Part shown: positions 1-11,900 of the stretch, in pieces
How the letters are laid out: each line of letters begins with the position of its first letter
How positions within the stretch are numbered: the first letter of the stretch is position 1
Assembly (NCBI GenBank): GCA_965153455.1
Contig: OZ234503.1
Span: forward strand, 10,669,118-10,733,117
Source: Sphagnum compactum
Taxonomy: Eukaryota > Bryophyta > Sphagnopsida > Sphagnales
Direction of reading: 5' to 3'
DNA: 64,000 nt
The notes under the pieces: model-generated
What the model saw: the letters and a program-made list of their open reading frames with translations, nothing else
Databases searched by the model: none
What the model was told of the DNA's origin: nothing
Translations under genes and position numbers: made by a program

Positions 1-1197
1 AAACAAAATGGTTGCATAGTGTGAGGATGAGCAGTATATGTGAAGGTGCATATGAATGCTACATATTATGAGATGTGATGGTTGGATTTCCTTTGTATTT
101 TGAACAGAAATTGTGGACTTTGAAATCCATATTATCATGCTGTTGGATATCCACTTAAAACCAGAAAAAGTTGCATTCAAATTTAGCTTATTTGTCAAAC
201 CACCCGTTAGGTTCAAGAGTAAACAATTTTAAACATCAACTACTAGTGGAAGAAGAAATTGCTTCATTTAAAACTTCAGTGGAAAATCTTATTACTCCTT
301 ATTTAATTGATTTTGAGTTGAAACCACATTAGGAATGCACAAAAGAACCTTTGGCTATTTTAGTATCCACTTGGATATATATTCATGTTTTCAATGCACA
401 TAACTTATTAATATAATAAGTTTAGAAAAAATCATTTTATTGGAAGTCACTCACTTTGGTTTCTAAACTTTTGAGGCTGTTTGGTGGCATGTCTTTTTCA
501 TAACAAATTTGACATATTTGAAAATGTGCTAACATCTCATTTGGTTTTGTGTAAGGTAAGCCGCAGGGCCCTAAAACCCACAAATCTATGACTGCTGAAA
601 AATCTTGAGAACAAAACTTTACTGCATGACAATAAGTGCAGTCATAATCTTCCGAGAACCATGCACAAATCGTCACACTGTCACCCAATCACAAATAGCA
701 GTGATGAGCTGCCACAACTACCCATCGATGACTTCACCAGCTCCCAACAGTGGGCATAAATAAGTATATAATAATCTGCCCAAAATTTCAAGTAAACCAT
801 TATACAAAAGCTGCATCCTGAGTACCTGCCATATTTCCAAAAAACAGCATAAACACTCAGTCATGATGTTCACTAGAACTCAAGAAACATGGGGGCTAAT
901 GTTTGGAGCAAACAATGGAACCTAGCATTTATGCACAGTGAGTCCTAAAATGCAACAGCGAGACTCATGTAAATCATCATCCTAAGTAATAAATTGTAGA
1001 TAGACCCATTGAAACATCCAGACATGTTTTCTCCAAACTGCCAATTCTGTGCCTGACAAATTTGGAATTTGGATTCACAATTAGCAATTGGAATGAATCA
1101 ACAGCATAGGTTAGTAAAAATTATTACTTACCAATACCAGGTAGCTCCAACATGGAAAGTCCAGTCCAAATCCCTGTGACTTGTGCACCCACATTCT
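1..1197. other. 3' flank of the PPR gene, no independent gene seen
   Basis: The first 700 bases are AT-rich with no convincing gene. From about 700 to 1197 the composition is closer to that of the PPR gene, so this is probably its 3' UTR and flank. A good minus-strand splice donor (TTG|GTAAGT) lies near 1128 and a possible acceptor (GGCAG) near 835, which would fit a 3' UTR intron. The 83-codon minus-strand open frame at 437-688 matches no family I recognise. Confidence 0.4.
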
Positions 1198-3639
1198 TCA
1201 AAAGTAATCGCCACAAGAGCACATACCATCCCTGAATTGATGAAAGCGATTGGCATCTCTTGCAATTATTTCCCGGCCACGTAACTTTGAGATGAACTTA
1301 CTTGCAGTATGGCAATCTCCACATATCCGAAGGTTCTTCCAAATATGGATGACGCTACCAGGAGGGGTACTAATAAGCCCAAAGGCAATAGCCAGTTTCT
1401 CGCTATGGCAGCGAAGGATTTGTCTACTCTTGTGCTCATCCACATCCTGCATGACCCATCGAGTGTCAGGAACATATCCTGCTTCCTCCATCTCTGTAGT
1501 CAAGTTATCCAACTCAGACCATATCTCAGCAATCTGTGGGTGTGCAGTATCCCCAGACCTGAATGAATGAGTCTTATTTGCCACCTCGATCCAACTACGT
1601 CCTGCCTCCTTCTTTATACCCCTCTCCTTCATCAACTTCCTCAGTGATGTTGCCTTGTTCCAAAGGCCAGCAGTGGCATAGACATGAGAGAGTGACATAT
1701 AGACTGCAGAGTTTTGTGGTTCCAGCTTAAAACAGATTTCTGCTGCACGTTCTGCTAACTTCACATTCCCATGAAGTCTACAAGCACCGAGTACTGCTCC
1801 CCATGTTGCACCACCTGGAGATAGTGGCATTTTGTTCACAAAATCTTCAGCCTCATCTAAGTGCCCAGCACGACCAAGGAGATCAACCACACAGCCAAAA
1901 TGCTCATCACCTGGTGAAATGCCATGGATCCTTGACATAGAAAAGAAATACTGAAGTCCTTCATCCACTAGGCCGGAATGACTACATGCAGAAAGAACAC
2001 CTATGAATACAACTCCATCAGGTTTCACACCTTCAGATATCAGTTGATGAAAAAGTTGGAGGGCCTCCCTGGCATACCCATGCTGACCAAGACCTACAAT
2101 CATTGCACTCCATGTCACCAAATCCTTTTCAGGCATTGTGTTGAAAGTATTGTATGCATCCTTGATGTTGCCGCACTTGGCATACATGTTGATCAGACCA
2201 TTCCCAACACGAATATTGGACTCCAATCCAGCTGCTGCAATCCATGTGTGAACTAATCTAGCTGATTGTTGTGAGGCTTGATTGGCACATGCCTTAAGGA
2301 GGCCAATGAAGGTCACTGTATTAGGCTTGACAGATGCATGACTCTCCATTTGTTGAAATACTTCCAACGCCCTTTCATATGGACCATGCTCAGCATATCC
2401 TTCAATCATTGCACTCCACGAGATGACATCCCGGACTTTCATATTGTCAAAGACCTGCTGGGCATCCTGTATGCTGCCACACTTGACAAACATGGTGATA
2501 AGCGCATTCCCAACATGGACATCTGTCTCCAATCCAGCACTCACAATTCTTTTGTGTAGCCACTGTCCTTGTTTGAGAGCTACTGGGCTTGCACATGCAT
2601 TGAGAAGGTTTATGAAGGTTACATAGTCAGGCTTCACACTTTCCTGCTGCATTTGCTTGAATACTTTGAATGCTTCCTCATAATTCCCATTTTGAACTGA
2701 TCCAGCAATCAGTGCATTCCACGAGACAACATTCCGCTCTGCCATCTTATGAAACACTTTGCCTGCAAGTTTCATACTCCCACATCTGGCATACATATGA
2801 ATAAGGTTGCTGTCTAAGATAACATCTGCTCGGATGCCACTCTTGATCATGTCATTATGGACAGTTTTGGCCTTTTCCAGGTCTCCAAGGCTTGCACAAA
2901 CACTAACAATGCTGGTATACATGATTCTGTCACATCTCACCCCTTCTTTTCGTACCTGCTCATAGAGCTTGAAAGCCTCTTGATTCAACCCCTGTTTGGC
3001 ATATCCTGCCAACATGAAAGTCCATGTTATGGGAGCTCGTTCTTGCATGGCATCAAAGACTTTGCGAGCTTCCACCAAGCTTCCACATCTAACATACATA
3101 TGAACCAGGTTGCTCTTCAAGAAGACATCCGTCACGATGCCACTTTGGATTATGTCACTATGAACAACCTTGGCTTTTTCAAGGTCTCCGAGTCTGGCAC
3201 AAGCACTGACAATGCTTGTATACATCAGCATGTCACACTTCACCCCTTGATCTCGTAGTTGCTCATAGAGAAAATAGGCCTCTCTATTTGACCCATGTTT
3301 TGCATATACTGCCAACATCAAAGTCCAACTGATCATATCTCGTACTTGCATTGCGTCAAAAACTTTTCGAGCTTCCAGTAAGCTTCCACACTTACAGAAC
3401 ATATTCAGTAGTGCATTCAATAAATAGACATCCGGCTTGAAACCGGTTTTGATTATATGCAAGTGCACATTTCTGCCCTCCATCAGATTCCGTGTGTGGG
3501 TACACCTTCGGAGAAGTAACTTATATGTGGAAGCATCCACACAAATGCCTCGCTGTTCCAAACTTTGCAGCACCTCTGCAGGTTGTCCACTCTCTGTCAA
3601 TGCCCTGATCTTCGCTCGACTGGCATCAGACAAAGGCAT
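1198..3639 (-). CDS. PLS-class pentatricopeptide repeat protein with C-terminal DYW deaminase domain
   Basis: A single uninterrupted reading frame gives 813 residues from the first ATG at 3639. Tandem P, L and S type PPR motifs run from about residue 30 to 640, with recurrent signatures such as NALLNMFCKCGSLLEARKVF and VVSWNALIAGSVQNGNYEEA. E/E+ motifs and a PG box (GRSWIEV) follow, then a DYW domain. The deaminase residues are present: HSE at 745-747 and CGDCH at 773-777, plus the second zinc site H800, C807 and C809. The protein ends in DYF, not DYW. Proteins of this class bind organelle RNA through the PPR array and carry out site-specific C-to-U editing; the target here is unknown. The open frame continues 37 codons upstream of 3639 to a stop near 3754 with no ATG, and no typical organelle transit peptide is visible. 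A short upstream exon spliced at an acceptor near 3728 is therefore possible. Lack of introns is usual for this family. Confidence 0.95.
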   Translation of the reverse strand: MPLSDASRAKIRALTESGQPAEVLQSLEQRGICVDASTYKLLLRRCTHTRNLMEGRNVHLHIIKTGFKPDVYLLNALLNMFCKCGSLLEARKVFDAMQVRDMISWTLMLAVYAKHGSNREAYFLYEQLRDQGVKCDMLMYTSIVSACARLGDLEKAKVVHSDIIQSGIVTDVFLKSNLVHMYVRCGSLVEARKVFDAMQERAPITWTFMLAGYAKQGLNQEAFKLYEQVRKEGVRCDRIMYTSIVSVCASLGDLEKAKTVHNDMIKSGIRADVILDSNLIHMYARCGSMKLAGKVFHKMAERNVVSWNALIAGSVQNGNYEEAFKVFKQMQQESVKPDYVTFINLLNACASPVALKQGQWLHKRIVSAGLETDVHVGNALITMFVKCGSIQDAQQVFDNMKVRDVISWSAMIEGYAEHGPYERALEVFQQMESHASVKPNTVTFIGLLKACANQASQQSARLVHTWIAAAGLESNIRVGNGLINMYAKCGNIKDAYNTFNTMPEKDLVTWSAMIVGLGQHGYAREALQLFHQLISEGVKPDGVVFIGVLSACSHSGLVDEGLQYFFSMSRIHGISPGDEHFGCVVDLLGRAGHLDEAEDFVNKMPLSPGGATWGAVLGACRLHGNVKLAERAAEICFKLEPQNSAVYMSLSHVYATAGLWNKATSLRKLMKERGIKKEAGRSWIEVANKTHSFRSGDTAHPQIAEIWSELDNLTTEMEEAGYVPDTRWVMQDVDEHKSRQILRCHSEKLAIAFGLISTPPGSVIHIWKNLRICGDCHTASKFISKLRGREIIARDANRFHQFRDGMCSCGDYF

Positions 3640-4378
3640 GTGAACTCCTTCAATCTGTTGTTGTTGAATAGAAGTTGCTGTCTTATCTCTGCTGCCTGTT
3701 CCATCTCTCCTTACCGATCCAGCAGCCCTGTATGATCCCAGACACAACAAACCTCAATACCTATACACACAATGTAAAAAAATGAACGCGATACAGATCC
3801 AACCTCAAGAGGAAAAACCAATAAGACCCAAGCCTGATCATCCATGCATCTCACTATCTACCAATTTCAGCTCAGATCACACCTGCAATAACACCTCTGC
3901 CCTGACAGAAGAATGGACCCATGTCTCTTAGAAAAAACAAGTACATGGTATAGTGCTGATGTGGTTTCCCATTCCAGATTTTCAGAGAACTGTCAGCGAG
4001 ATGTGTGTGCCTTTCTGACATGGCAACCAATTCTTCTTTGACCCAAACTGGGTTCGACCAACCATCCACCCTTGAAAGTGCTTCCTTTGAGCACCGCTTG
4101 TGTTTGAACTCTGGATAGTTCAGATTTGTCTGTGGAAGATAACAAACGACTTCATGTGAGCATCTCCTACAACCTGATAAAAAAATAAATTTGATAGAGC
4201 TGCAAATAAATTGGAACGAGAGTTTTTTCTGAAACACAAATGTTGTACAATTTCAAAAAACCAACCTAGTGCCTGAGTACATTTCTGTAAAAGAGTGAGC
4301 AGATTATAGGTACACAAACTGCAACGAAAACTGTCTGCTTGGGACCATGTGACCAAGGTTTATGAGGAACACTGAGAA
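3640..4378. other. 5' region of the PPR gene, including a dispersed-repeat segment
   Basis: On the minus strand this should hold the 5' UTR, a possible leader intron and the promoter of the PPR gene. Plausible acceptors lie near 3728 (CATACAG) and 3760 (GTATAG), but I could not fix an upstream coding exon. Positions 4098-4262 match 12645-12800 in direct orientation; see the repeat entries. Confidence 0.4.
4098..4262 (+). repeat. Dispersed repeat copy A (partner at 12.65 kb)
   Basis: About 160 bases align by eye with 12645-12800 in the same orientation. Most differences are C in this copy to T in the other, or G to A. This copy lies just upstream of the PPR gene and is interrupted by stops in the frame that is open in copy B. 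Confidence 0.8.
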
Positions 4379-4503
4379 TGTATCGCCCTTTGCCACAGAG
4401 ATTCACTGTTGAAGATGCCGAACAAAACCAAACAAAAGACCAGGAAAAGAATGTGTTGCCCTTTCCATAGAGATCTTCTGTTGAAGATGCCGGACAAAAC
4501 CCC
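4379..4503. repeat. Two-copy tandem repeat, period about 72 bp
   Basis: A block running from TTGCCCTTTCC-like sequence through GTTGAAGATGCCG to ACAAAACC occurs at 4379 and again at 4451, with scattered substitutions. It lies in the presumed promoter or leader region of the PPR gene. Confidence 0.75.
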
Positions 4504-4688
4504 AAAGAAAAAAACCACCAAAAAACTTTTTTGCAAGAACAGCCCAAACGGATATGGTAGGGTTATACACAGAAACGATAGGGAAATGGTTCACATAATC
4601 AAAGGAAAAGGGAGAAGGAGAAAACGAAACGCACCAGGGCTAATGAGCTAGATCCCAAGTAAAGCCCCGCCGCTACCATTGTGTTCCA

Positions 4689-4718
4689 GTGCGTGCGTGC
4701 GTGCGTGCGTGCGTGCGC
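4689..4718. repeat. (GTGC)n microsatellite
   Basis: About seven perfect units of the tetranucleotide GTGC. Alternating purine-pyrimidine sequence of this kind can form Z-DNA. Confidence 0.95.
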
Positions 4719-4794
4719 GGATGTATGGGGTAGAAGTCTTCAGGAGATATGCTCAGATGTCACACAGCACGCAGAGGAAAGTCTGTGAGAAACG

Positions 4795-4860
4795 CCGTTT
4801 AGGGTTTGATGCACTTCGTTCCGTTTAGGGTTTAATGCACTTCGTTCCGTTTAGGGTTTA
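4795..4860. repeat. 26-bp tandem repeat carrying telo-box motifs
   Basis: Two and a half copies of a 26-bp unit at 4795, 4821 and 4847. Each copy contains CCGTTTAGGGTTT followed by GATGCACTTCGTT or AATGCACTTCGTT. TTTAGGGTTT is the reverse complement of the plant telo-box AAACCCTAAA, a promoter element known from translation-related and meristem genes. It lies about 1.2 kb upstream of the PPR start, so a regulatory role is only possible. Confidence 0.85.
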
Positions 4861-5030
4861 AAGGTCCAGTTCAACAAACATGTCACAAGTTTGTGAACGT
4901 GACAATGGGCACAAGATTTCTCGAGCATTCTGTCACTGCAAAAAAGTGCATCATTAGGGAGGTTGGTCCACCAAGAAGAATGTGTCACATCACTAAGGAA
5001 TTTCATCAATAGGAAGAACGCATCCGTAGT

Positions 5031-5440
5031 GAGCTCGAAGTTCCATCGTTGTTGTAGGCTATTTTGGTCTTTTCTTCACATTCTTGAAACTTTAAACTCG
5101 AAACTCCGTTGTTGTGGGTGAAATTATGATCTTTTCTTCACATTCTTGAAACTCTGAGCTCGAAGCTCCATCGTTACAAATGAAATTTGGGTCTTCTCTT
5201 CATGTTTTTGAAATTTTAAGCTTGAAACTCCATCGTTGTAGGTGAAATTTTGGTCTTTTCTTCATGTTCTTGAAACTTTGAGCTCAAAACTCCCACAACA
5301 TTTTGAAACTTTGAGCTCGAAGCTCCATTGTTGCAATTGAAATTTCAGTCTTCTCTTTATATTTTTGAAATTTTGAACTTGAAGCTCCATCATTGCAAGT
5401 GAAATTCTAGTCTTCTCTTCACATTCTTGAAACTTTAGTT
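5031..5440. repeat. Minisatellite, period about 62 bp
   Basis: Unit starts, marked by CTCGAAGCTCC variants, fall at about 5034, 5097, 5159, 5221, 5284, 5317 and 5379. The unit at 5284 is cut to about 33 bp. Each full unit then reads GTGAAATTTTGGTCTTTTCT and TTCTTGAAACTTT. Copies are diverged but clearly aligned. The array touches a second, unrelated array at 5455. Confidence 0.9.
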
Positions 5441-5454
5441 ATGTTTTTCATTTT

Positions 5455-5790
5455 TTGAAATGTTTTTTTAACAAGTTTAAGCTTCTAGTTGTGTTTTTTA
5501 TGTTTTTAAGTTGTTGTCTCAACAAGTTCAAGCTTCTAGTTGTGCTCATTATCCTTTTAAAGTGTTGTCTCAACAAGTTCAACCTTTTAGTTGTGCTTTT
5601 ATTGTTCTTGAAGTGTTGTCTCACCAAGTTCAAGCGTCTAGTTGTGCTTATTGTGTTTTTTAAATGTTATTTCAACAAGTTCAAGCTTCTGGTCATGTTA
5701 TTTGTGCTTTTGAAATGTTGTTTCAACAAGTTCAAGCTTTTGGTTGTGTTTTTCGTGCTCTTGAAGTCCATGTTGGCCTTTCTTTTCTAC
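5455..5790. repeat. Minisatellite, period 51 bp, open in frames on both strands
   Basis: The core AACAAGTTCAAGCTTCTAG recurs at 5470, 5521, 5572, 5623, 5674 and 5725, exactly 51 bp apart. Since 51 is a multiple of three, the frame stays open on both strands: 121 codons on plus (repeat unit like CCLNKFKLLVVLIILLK) and 61 on minus (like LNLLRQHFKNIKSTTRS). I read these as by-products of the period. There is no upstream gene structure or codon bias to support expression. Confidence 0.9.
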
Positions 5791-8784
5791 GTTTTTGAAG
5801 TGTTTTTACTTTGGTTCTAAGTTTGATGATCCTAGTTCATGTCCTCCTCTAATGTTGGTCCTGGTGGTGATCATATTTTTTTTCATATATATTCATTAGA
5901 TGGCAACAACCTGGTTATTTAATGCCTTCTTACTTGTTGTTTAACCCATGCCTGTTATGTAGCCTCTCACTAAACCCAAGTTGTGCATCCAAGATTAACA
6001 ACCATGTACCTATACAAATCTACTCACAAACATGCCTGAAAGTTATGGTGAAATCTATCACTAATTTCCTTGACAATTATTAGAGTCCAAGCTACTCTAA
6101 ACTTGTTATATCGCGCTTTTCAACAATTTTGACAATTGTTCTATCTACTACAATCCCCAAATCTGTTGTTTTTTAAATGTTGACCCGAAAGGGCCCCATT
6201 ATTGACCAGGGCTAGTCTTCACTAAATCAATGTTCAATTATCAAATGATGTTCAGTGGGGAGCATGTTTTTACCCTATGACAACGTAAGTTGTTTATTAC
6301 ATGCAACCCAAAGGAACAACAAAGGCAGATCTCATGGGAGTGGCATGGAATTATGTTGTCAAGTAAAGAAAGGTGTTGAGTTTGAGACATGGTGTCACAT
6401 ATTGCACCTTTTTCAATATGAGATAAAAGAACATGCAATTTGTGACAGTGAAACTCTCGATGGAGTTTATGGGATGGAAGTACTTGATCTATTTTTCTCT
6501 ACATCCATTTTGTACGTAATGGCAAATAGCAAGAAACCAATGTGTCTTATTAAAGTGAAATTTGGGGATTACTACTTCCTTGGGTTAGGTCAATCTTAGT
6601 GATGTAAAAAGGTTGAGTTAAATGTGCACAGATCAATGTTAAAAACCAATCTTCATTTTTGAGGACATAGAATGAAGTTAGGTGACTTGTTCATGAACCT
6701 TGGCAATGGTCACCAAGAGCTTCAGTGGTAAAATGGACAAATACGGAGAAGGAATGACAAGCCCACAAAATCCAAAAAGATCAAGTTGTTTCAACTACCT
6801 CTAATTTTTGCACAGTAGTAGCCATCAATATTTGATGCATTACCTATGGGTTATGATGCACCTAGCCCTCCTTACAACGGTTATGCCTACCATGTCCTTC
6901 TCCACCTTTGACCTTGTGCTTCATGTTCAAAAACATGTTAATAGTCTTGATCACAATTCGATCTTGGAATGTTTAGTCTTTCAACCATATCAATGCTTCA
7001 TTCGATTGATTTTTTCTACCCTTATGTTATTGTGAAGGCAATATGATCTACTCATTTGAATCATGCATGTTGGCTTTTGCTCGCAACCTTATTTTAAACC
7101 TTATTTCTTAAACTTATTTTTCTTACTTGTATGTAACAAAGGTTAAATGAATAATTTGAATGTTATGTTGTAGGTTTATGAATTAAATATTTGTGAATGT
7201 CTACATTAAACATGCATTGGTTTTCTTGTAAAATCCTTAAAATGGAAAAGAAATTGAATCCTTAAGGTGAAAAGAAAACAAGGCAACACAAATAGAACAA
7301 AATACATTATGTGATATCTTTAAGAAAATAAAATAAACATAACCCACTAATTAGATAATAATCATCAATCACACACACCCACCTTTTCAACATGTGTTAA
7401 ATTTTATGTTTTGTCGATTCATATTTATTCAAATTTTAAAATATTATCCAAATTTACAATTGTGAATAAAAAGTTGTTTTTTATTCAATTATTGCTTGTG
7501 AATTTGTTTTAGTGTCATGTTAAAACTTTCATTTCTGTTCTTTCTTGGGAGGTAAGGAACATGCTTTAGGTTTGTAGTTTGTAGTGTGTTACAAACCTAT
7601 GAAATGGCAAGGTTGACAAACTTATGGGTGAATCATTTGGTGTCAAAGCTCTCTCATAAAGAGTTTTGATTTTAATATGAAATTCATGCCTACTATGATG
7701 AATAAGGATAAAAAATGACAAATTGACTATGATTTGTATTAGCAAAAAAGAATATTAATATAACGTGTTAAAAAACAACTTCAAAGTTATTTATGGTTGG
7801 AAAAAAATTAGATGATGTAATACGAGACAAAACTATATCGAATAATGTCAAATTAGTTTGTAACTTATAAGGTGGAGGTCAATTTGTCTTTCTATGTGCA
7901 ATATTATTTTCCAATCTTGTGATCAATGTTTTTCTTTTTAACAAGTCATCGCCAAATTGCTACGTTTCTAAAAGGGTAGTTACCATTACAAAGAAAAAAA
8001 AGGGGGTTAGGGTGCAATCACAATAAATTAACCAACAAAGGGGTCAACCACAAATGGGCCCTTTGTGGAATTTTGACTTTTTCATAGAAAGGATTTTTTG
8101 CAACATTTTTTTAAAATATTTAAAATTCCCCCAATAAATTACAATATTTTTGTTAACTATTTTTGAATAGATATGAATTGTTTAAAAGTGTACTAATTTT
8201 GCTAGATTTTACGTTTCGTTTTGAAAAATGATCATAATTTCAAATCATGTTAAAATATGATAACTACTTTATGCTTTAACTCTTTGTATCATAAGCCATA
8301 ACATTTTTTATATTTCATGCCCATTATGACCATTTACAACTAGCAAATGACTCTAGAAATTTGAACATTCTAAAATCATACTTTAAATTTTAAAACATTT
8401 CAAGTATCACAATTTTTAAATTATGAATGATTTTCATATGTGGATGGTAGGTTATCATCATTTTTTAAAAAAATCTATCAAATTATTTTTATTAAAAGAG
8501 TCCTTAGCCTAATGTTTTATAAAACTGATTTTTTGGTGTTAAAGTTCAAAAGTCTTTACTAAAATCAAAACTCTATCATTAAATTAAATGATTTTTTTAA
8601 AAAAATCAACATTCATATAAATCATTTAAAACAAACTTATTTGACCAACATGACATTAAAGTGGCATTACATAAATATGTTTGACAAAAATTATAATTTT
8701 TTGGTCGTGTGACATGGTTTTTGGCTCATTTGATTAGGATCGCACCCATTAATCATTTAATTGAAATTATTCTTTGCAAAAGGT
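5791..8784. other. AT-rich intergenic DNA, no supported gene
   Basis: This stretch holds only short frames with no family signature. The longest plus-strand frame (6255-6599) opens at GTG, not ATG, and resembles nothing I know. Poly-A and poly-T runs are frequent. I see no promoter or RNA gene. Confidence 0.5.
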
Positions 8785-8935
8785 GCCACCATATTTATGT
8801 CTACTAACTACAATTTTAAAAGTTCATTGAAATAATATTGCTAGTAAAGGCAAAACTTGTCAATGGATGCTTTTGCACCTTGGTTCCCTCATGAAATTGG
8901 GGGGAAAAAAAAACAATGTTTGCCATGGTAGCATT
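8785..8935 (+). repeat. Dispersed repeat copy A (partner at 14.77 kb)
   Basis: About 150 bases match 14765-14910 in the same orientation. Shared blocks in order are ATTTATGTCTA, CTACAA-TTTTAA-AGTTC, TTGAAATAAT-TTG, GGATGCTT and AAATTGGG followed by an A-rich run. The family is not identified. Confidence 0.7.
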
Positions 8936-11900
8936 TTGTTATTGAATTTTTATGGTTCAATCTTGAAACATTATACAATGCATATTCAGAGCCAATTATG
9001 TTTCAAACTTTGGAGGTGATGCAATGTGAAAAAAATGTTATTTAATGCACCAAATTAATTTAGCAACATAAGATCAACAATTTTAAAATTTTGAAAAAAA
9101 ATCTTGAAGGTATTGAAAGTATTGTGATAATAGAATTTTGCAAAGATGACATTATGTGGCCACATGTTTCAAGTGAAGTTATTGGATCATGTAATAAAGT
9201 AATAACATATTGTTGTTGAGTATGATCTTATTGTTGTTTTATGTATAGTACTTTGGGCTATGTGTTGTTTTTCCATTATCAATAACAATTCAATGATTAA
9301 AAAAAGCCGACCCCCTGCTAAGACCATTTTCATTAATGAAAGATTGACATCAATTGGTATATAATGAAATCAATTATAATGGAAGGCATCCAAATGAGAC
9401 AATTATATAAACTATTTCAATTGCCTTTAATAATTTATGGTTTGATTGTGGTTATTTAATAATCATCCACCATAATTAAACCATACAATATTTTAAAAAT
9501 TATGATTTACACGATATATATATACAATGAATTTGAGAGTTTGAAGTTTAAATATTTTGATTTTCGCTTAGTAGTTCCAAATATTGTCATGACTTCTAAT
9601 GGTGGCACTTCCAACCTTGATCACATCTCAAAACTTGATGAAAATTATGTACTTTAACACTTTCATGTCACAAAATTTATTGTATTTCATACATACAGAG
9701 GAAATTCAACTACATTTTGTTTGGTGTCAAGTTTTGGAGGGAAAACTAATTTCCCATTGGAATTTCTTTTGTCATTGTAAAAATTTAAATGTGAGATTTT
9801 TTGCTTGTCCAATTATGTTTTTTAGTAGGCCAATTAAGACTAGATTGTTTAGACTTCTTTAAATTACATCATGTCACTTGTATTTTATTTTATTATATTA
9901 TTGTTTTAGAAAGATGTATTTAGTGAAATTTGATAAAATGGTTCGTAAATTATGGTGTTGGATATTTTGCAAATAGAAAGATGAATCTATTATATATGGA
10001 GTTTCATAAATGCATGTGCTTGTATTGATAATAAAACATAATCAAATTGACTAGGGTCATATTTATTACATATATTACTCTGAAAATAACACATATTGAA
10101 TTGCTTACTTGTTACATGATATTTGCACGTGTATAAAAATGGTGAACTTTTGGTGATTTGAGATTTCATAACACATGTTGTTATTTTTTTGTAATTTTAT
10201 GTGTTTATGCAAATGTTATTTTTCACATGTTTGTGTGTGTGTGTGTGGGCTTGGATTTATGCATGTTTAAATGTAAATCATATTATAAATCGTTAAAATT
10301 ATATGTCATGATAGTTGTCATGCACCATCACATTGACATCTACACCTATCATTATGCACAAGAATAAATAAAATAATAACAAATCCTCAAACATGGCACA
10401 TCACATTAAATCACCCCCTTATTTGGGGCCAAAGTCCCCCCAAATAAACAATATTAATAATGTAATACGATATTTTATTTTTATTTTTTCCATTGTTCAT
10501 ATTCTCTTTTTTTAGTGTTACAACTTTTTCAATTGTTTACACTTGTCCAATTTAAAATAATCCAAAAGTTTTAGACGTGTTGAAATATTGTATTGATGTC
10601 CTTGACAAACCATGTTCAAAAGGTCCAGCATCATCCTCATTGTTATGCCATAACCATTTCAAATCCTTTAATGTTAATCCTTTTTGGATTCACAATAATT
10701 ATCTGTTGTTGTCAACAAAACTAAACAACATGACGTTGTTCAATGGTATATCATCCCAAGAATCGTCATTATCATTAATCCTAAATTTTAAACAATTCAA
10801 TGAATTGCATGCCTTTCCATGTTTTCCTTTGAAAAGAAAATGTCACCATTTGAAAATGTTTGATTGAAACATTATTTTTCATAAATTGCATTCAATGAAA
10901 TTTCTCCTTCAAAAATCTAGAAAAGGCATGATGTATATAATTTGATACTATGTAGTAAGTTTCTGGGGAAACCAATAACTAATCAATTAGATGTTACCAA
11001 TAGACCATGTTTAATGTGTATGAAAGTTTTTTGTTCCAAACATGGATACAATAATCATTCCCCTTATAACTTTGTGTATAACTTGTAACACTCCATCCTA
11101 AGGCCTTATAAGTGTCCACACCACCAATTTTGCACACTTCCCAAATTCATCATCCATAAGAAGAATGTTGTGAGTAATTTTGCAATCACCATTGTTGTTT
11201 TTGTTTAATGTCATCATTTGATCATTCATAATAATCTAGGATTTTCACATCATAATCATTTCAAAAGATAATATACAAGTGGTTAGCCTTTGCATCCATG
11301 AGAAATTCCCCAATTCAAATTCTAAGACTTTGAATTTTAATGTGCTTGTCAAGGTCTAGATCTCATTCATAAAGTAGATTTTGTTTTCGAAACACATAAG
11401 ATTTTCCATAATTCTTAATGAATTATGCCATTAAAGATTTGTGAAAAATATTTACTAGTTTAGAACCTTTTTTTTTTTAATACACATATTAAAGATTTTG
11501 GAATTTTTTTTGGCTTATATTTGGATTTATGAAGCAATGTTGTTCAATAAATGAAGATTTATTATTGTTTGGTTTATGTTTGTGCACAATAATAGGTGTA
11601 AGCATTAATGTGATAATGCACAACAATCATTTTAATTAAGATTTTATTTTGAAAGGGGTTTTGTCATTTATGACAACCCATTTTTAAATTTAACTTTACG
11701 AATGTATAAATTCATTTTAAAATTATGAGTCCGTCCAAAGAACATGAACATGATAATGTTATGTATGTGTTATGCATGTTCATTAGTACACCATTGTGTG
11801 GTTGTTTCAAATTTATGATTAAATGGGTAAATGTTTGACATTGAATTTTTAAATTTATGAGATAAAAAGTAAGTGCACTTGTGGTAATTGATATATATAT

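Noticed and set aside
1250-3643. Many plus-strand and short minus-strand open frames overlapping the PPR gene
   Set aside because: They are shadows of a strongly conserved coding frame and carry no motifs of their own.
5031-5790. CRISPR-like array
   Set aside because: The arrays are contiguous tandem repeats without unique spacers, in a plant nuclear context.
5455-5820. 121-codon plus-strand frame and 61-codon minus-strand frame with 17-residue repeats
   Set aside because: They are explained by the 51-bp tandem period. There is no promoter, splice structure or homologous domain.
9599-9862. Possible BED zinc-finger fragment of a hAT transposase
   Set aside because: The pattern WNFFCHCKN followed by a basic stretch is suggestive, but the spacing of cysteines and histidines is not conserved. 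It is too weak to call.
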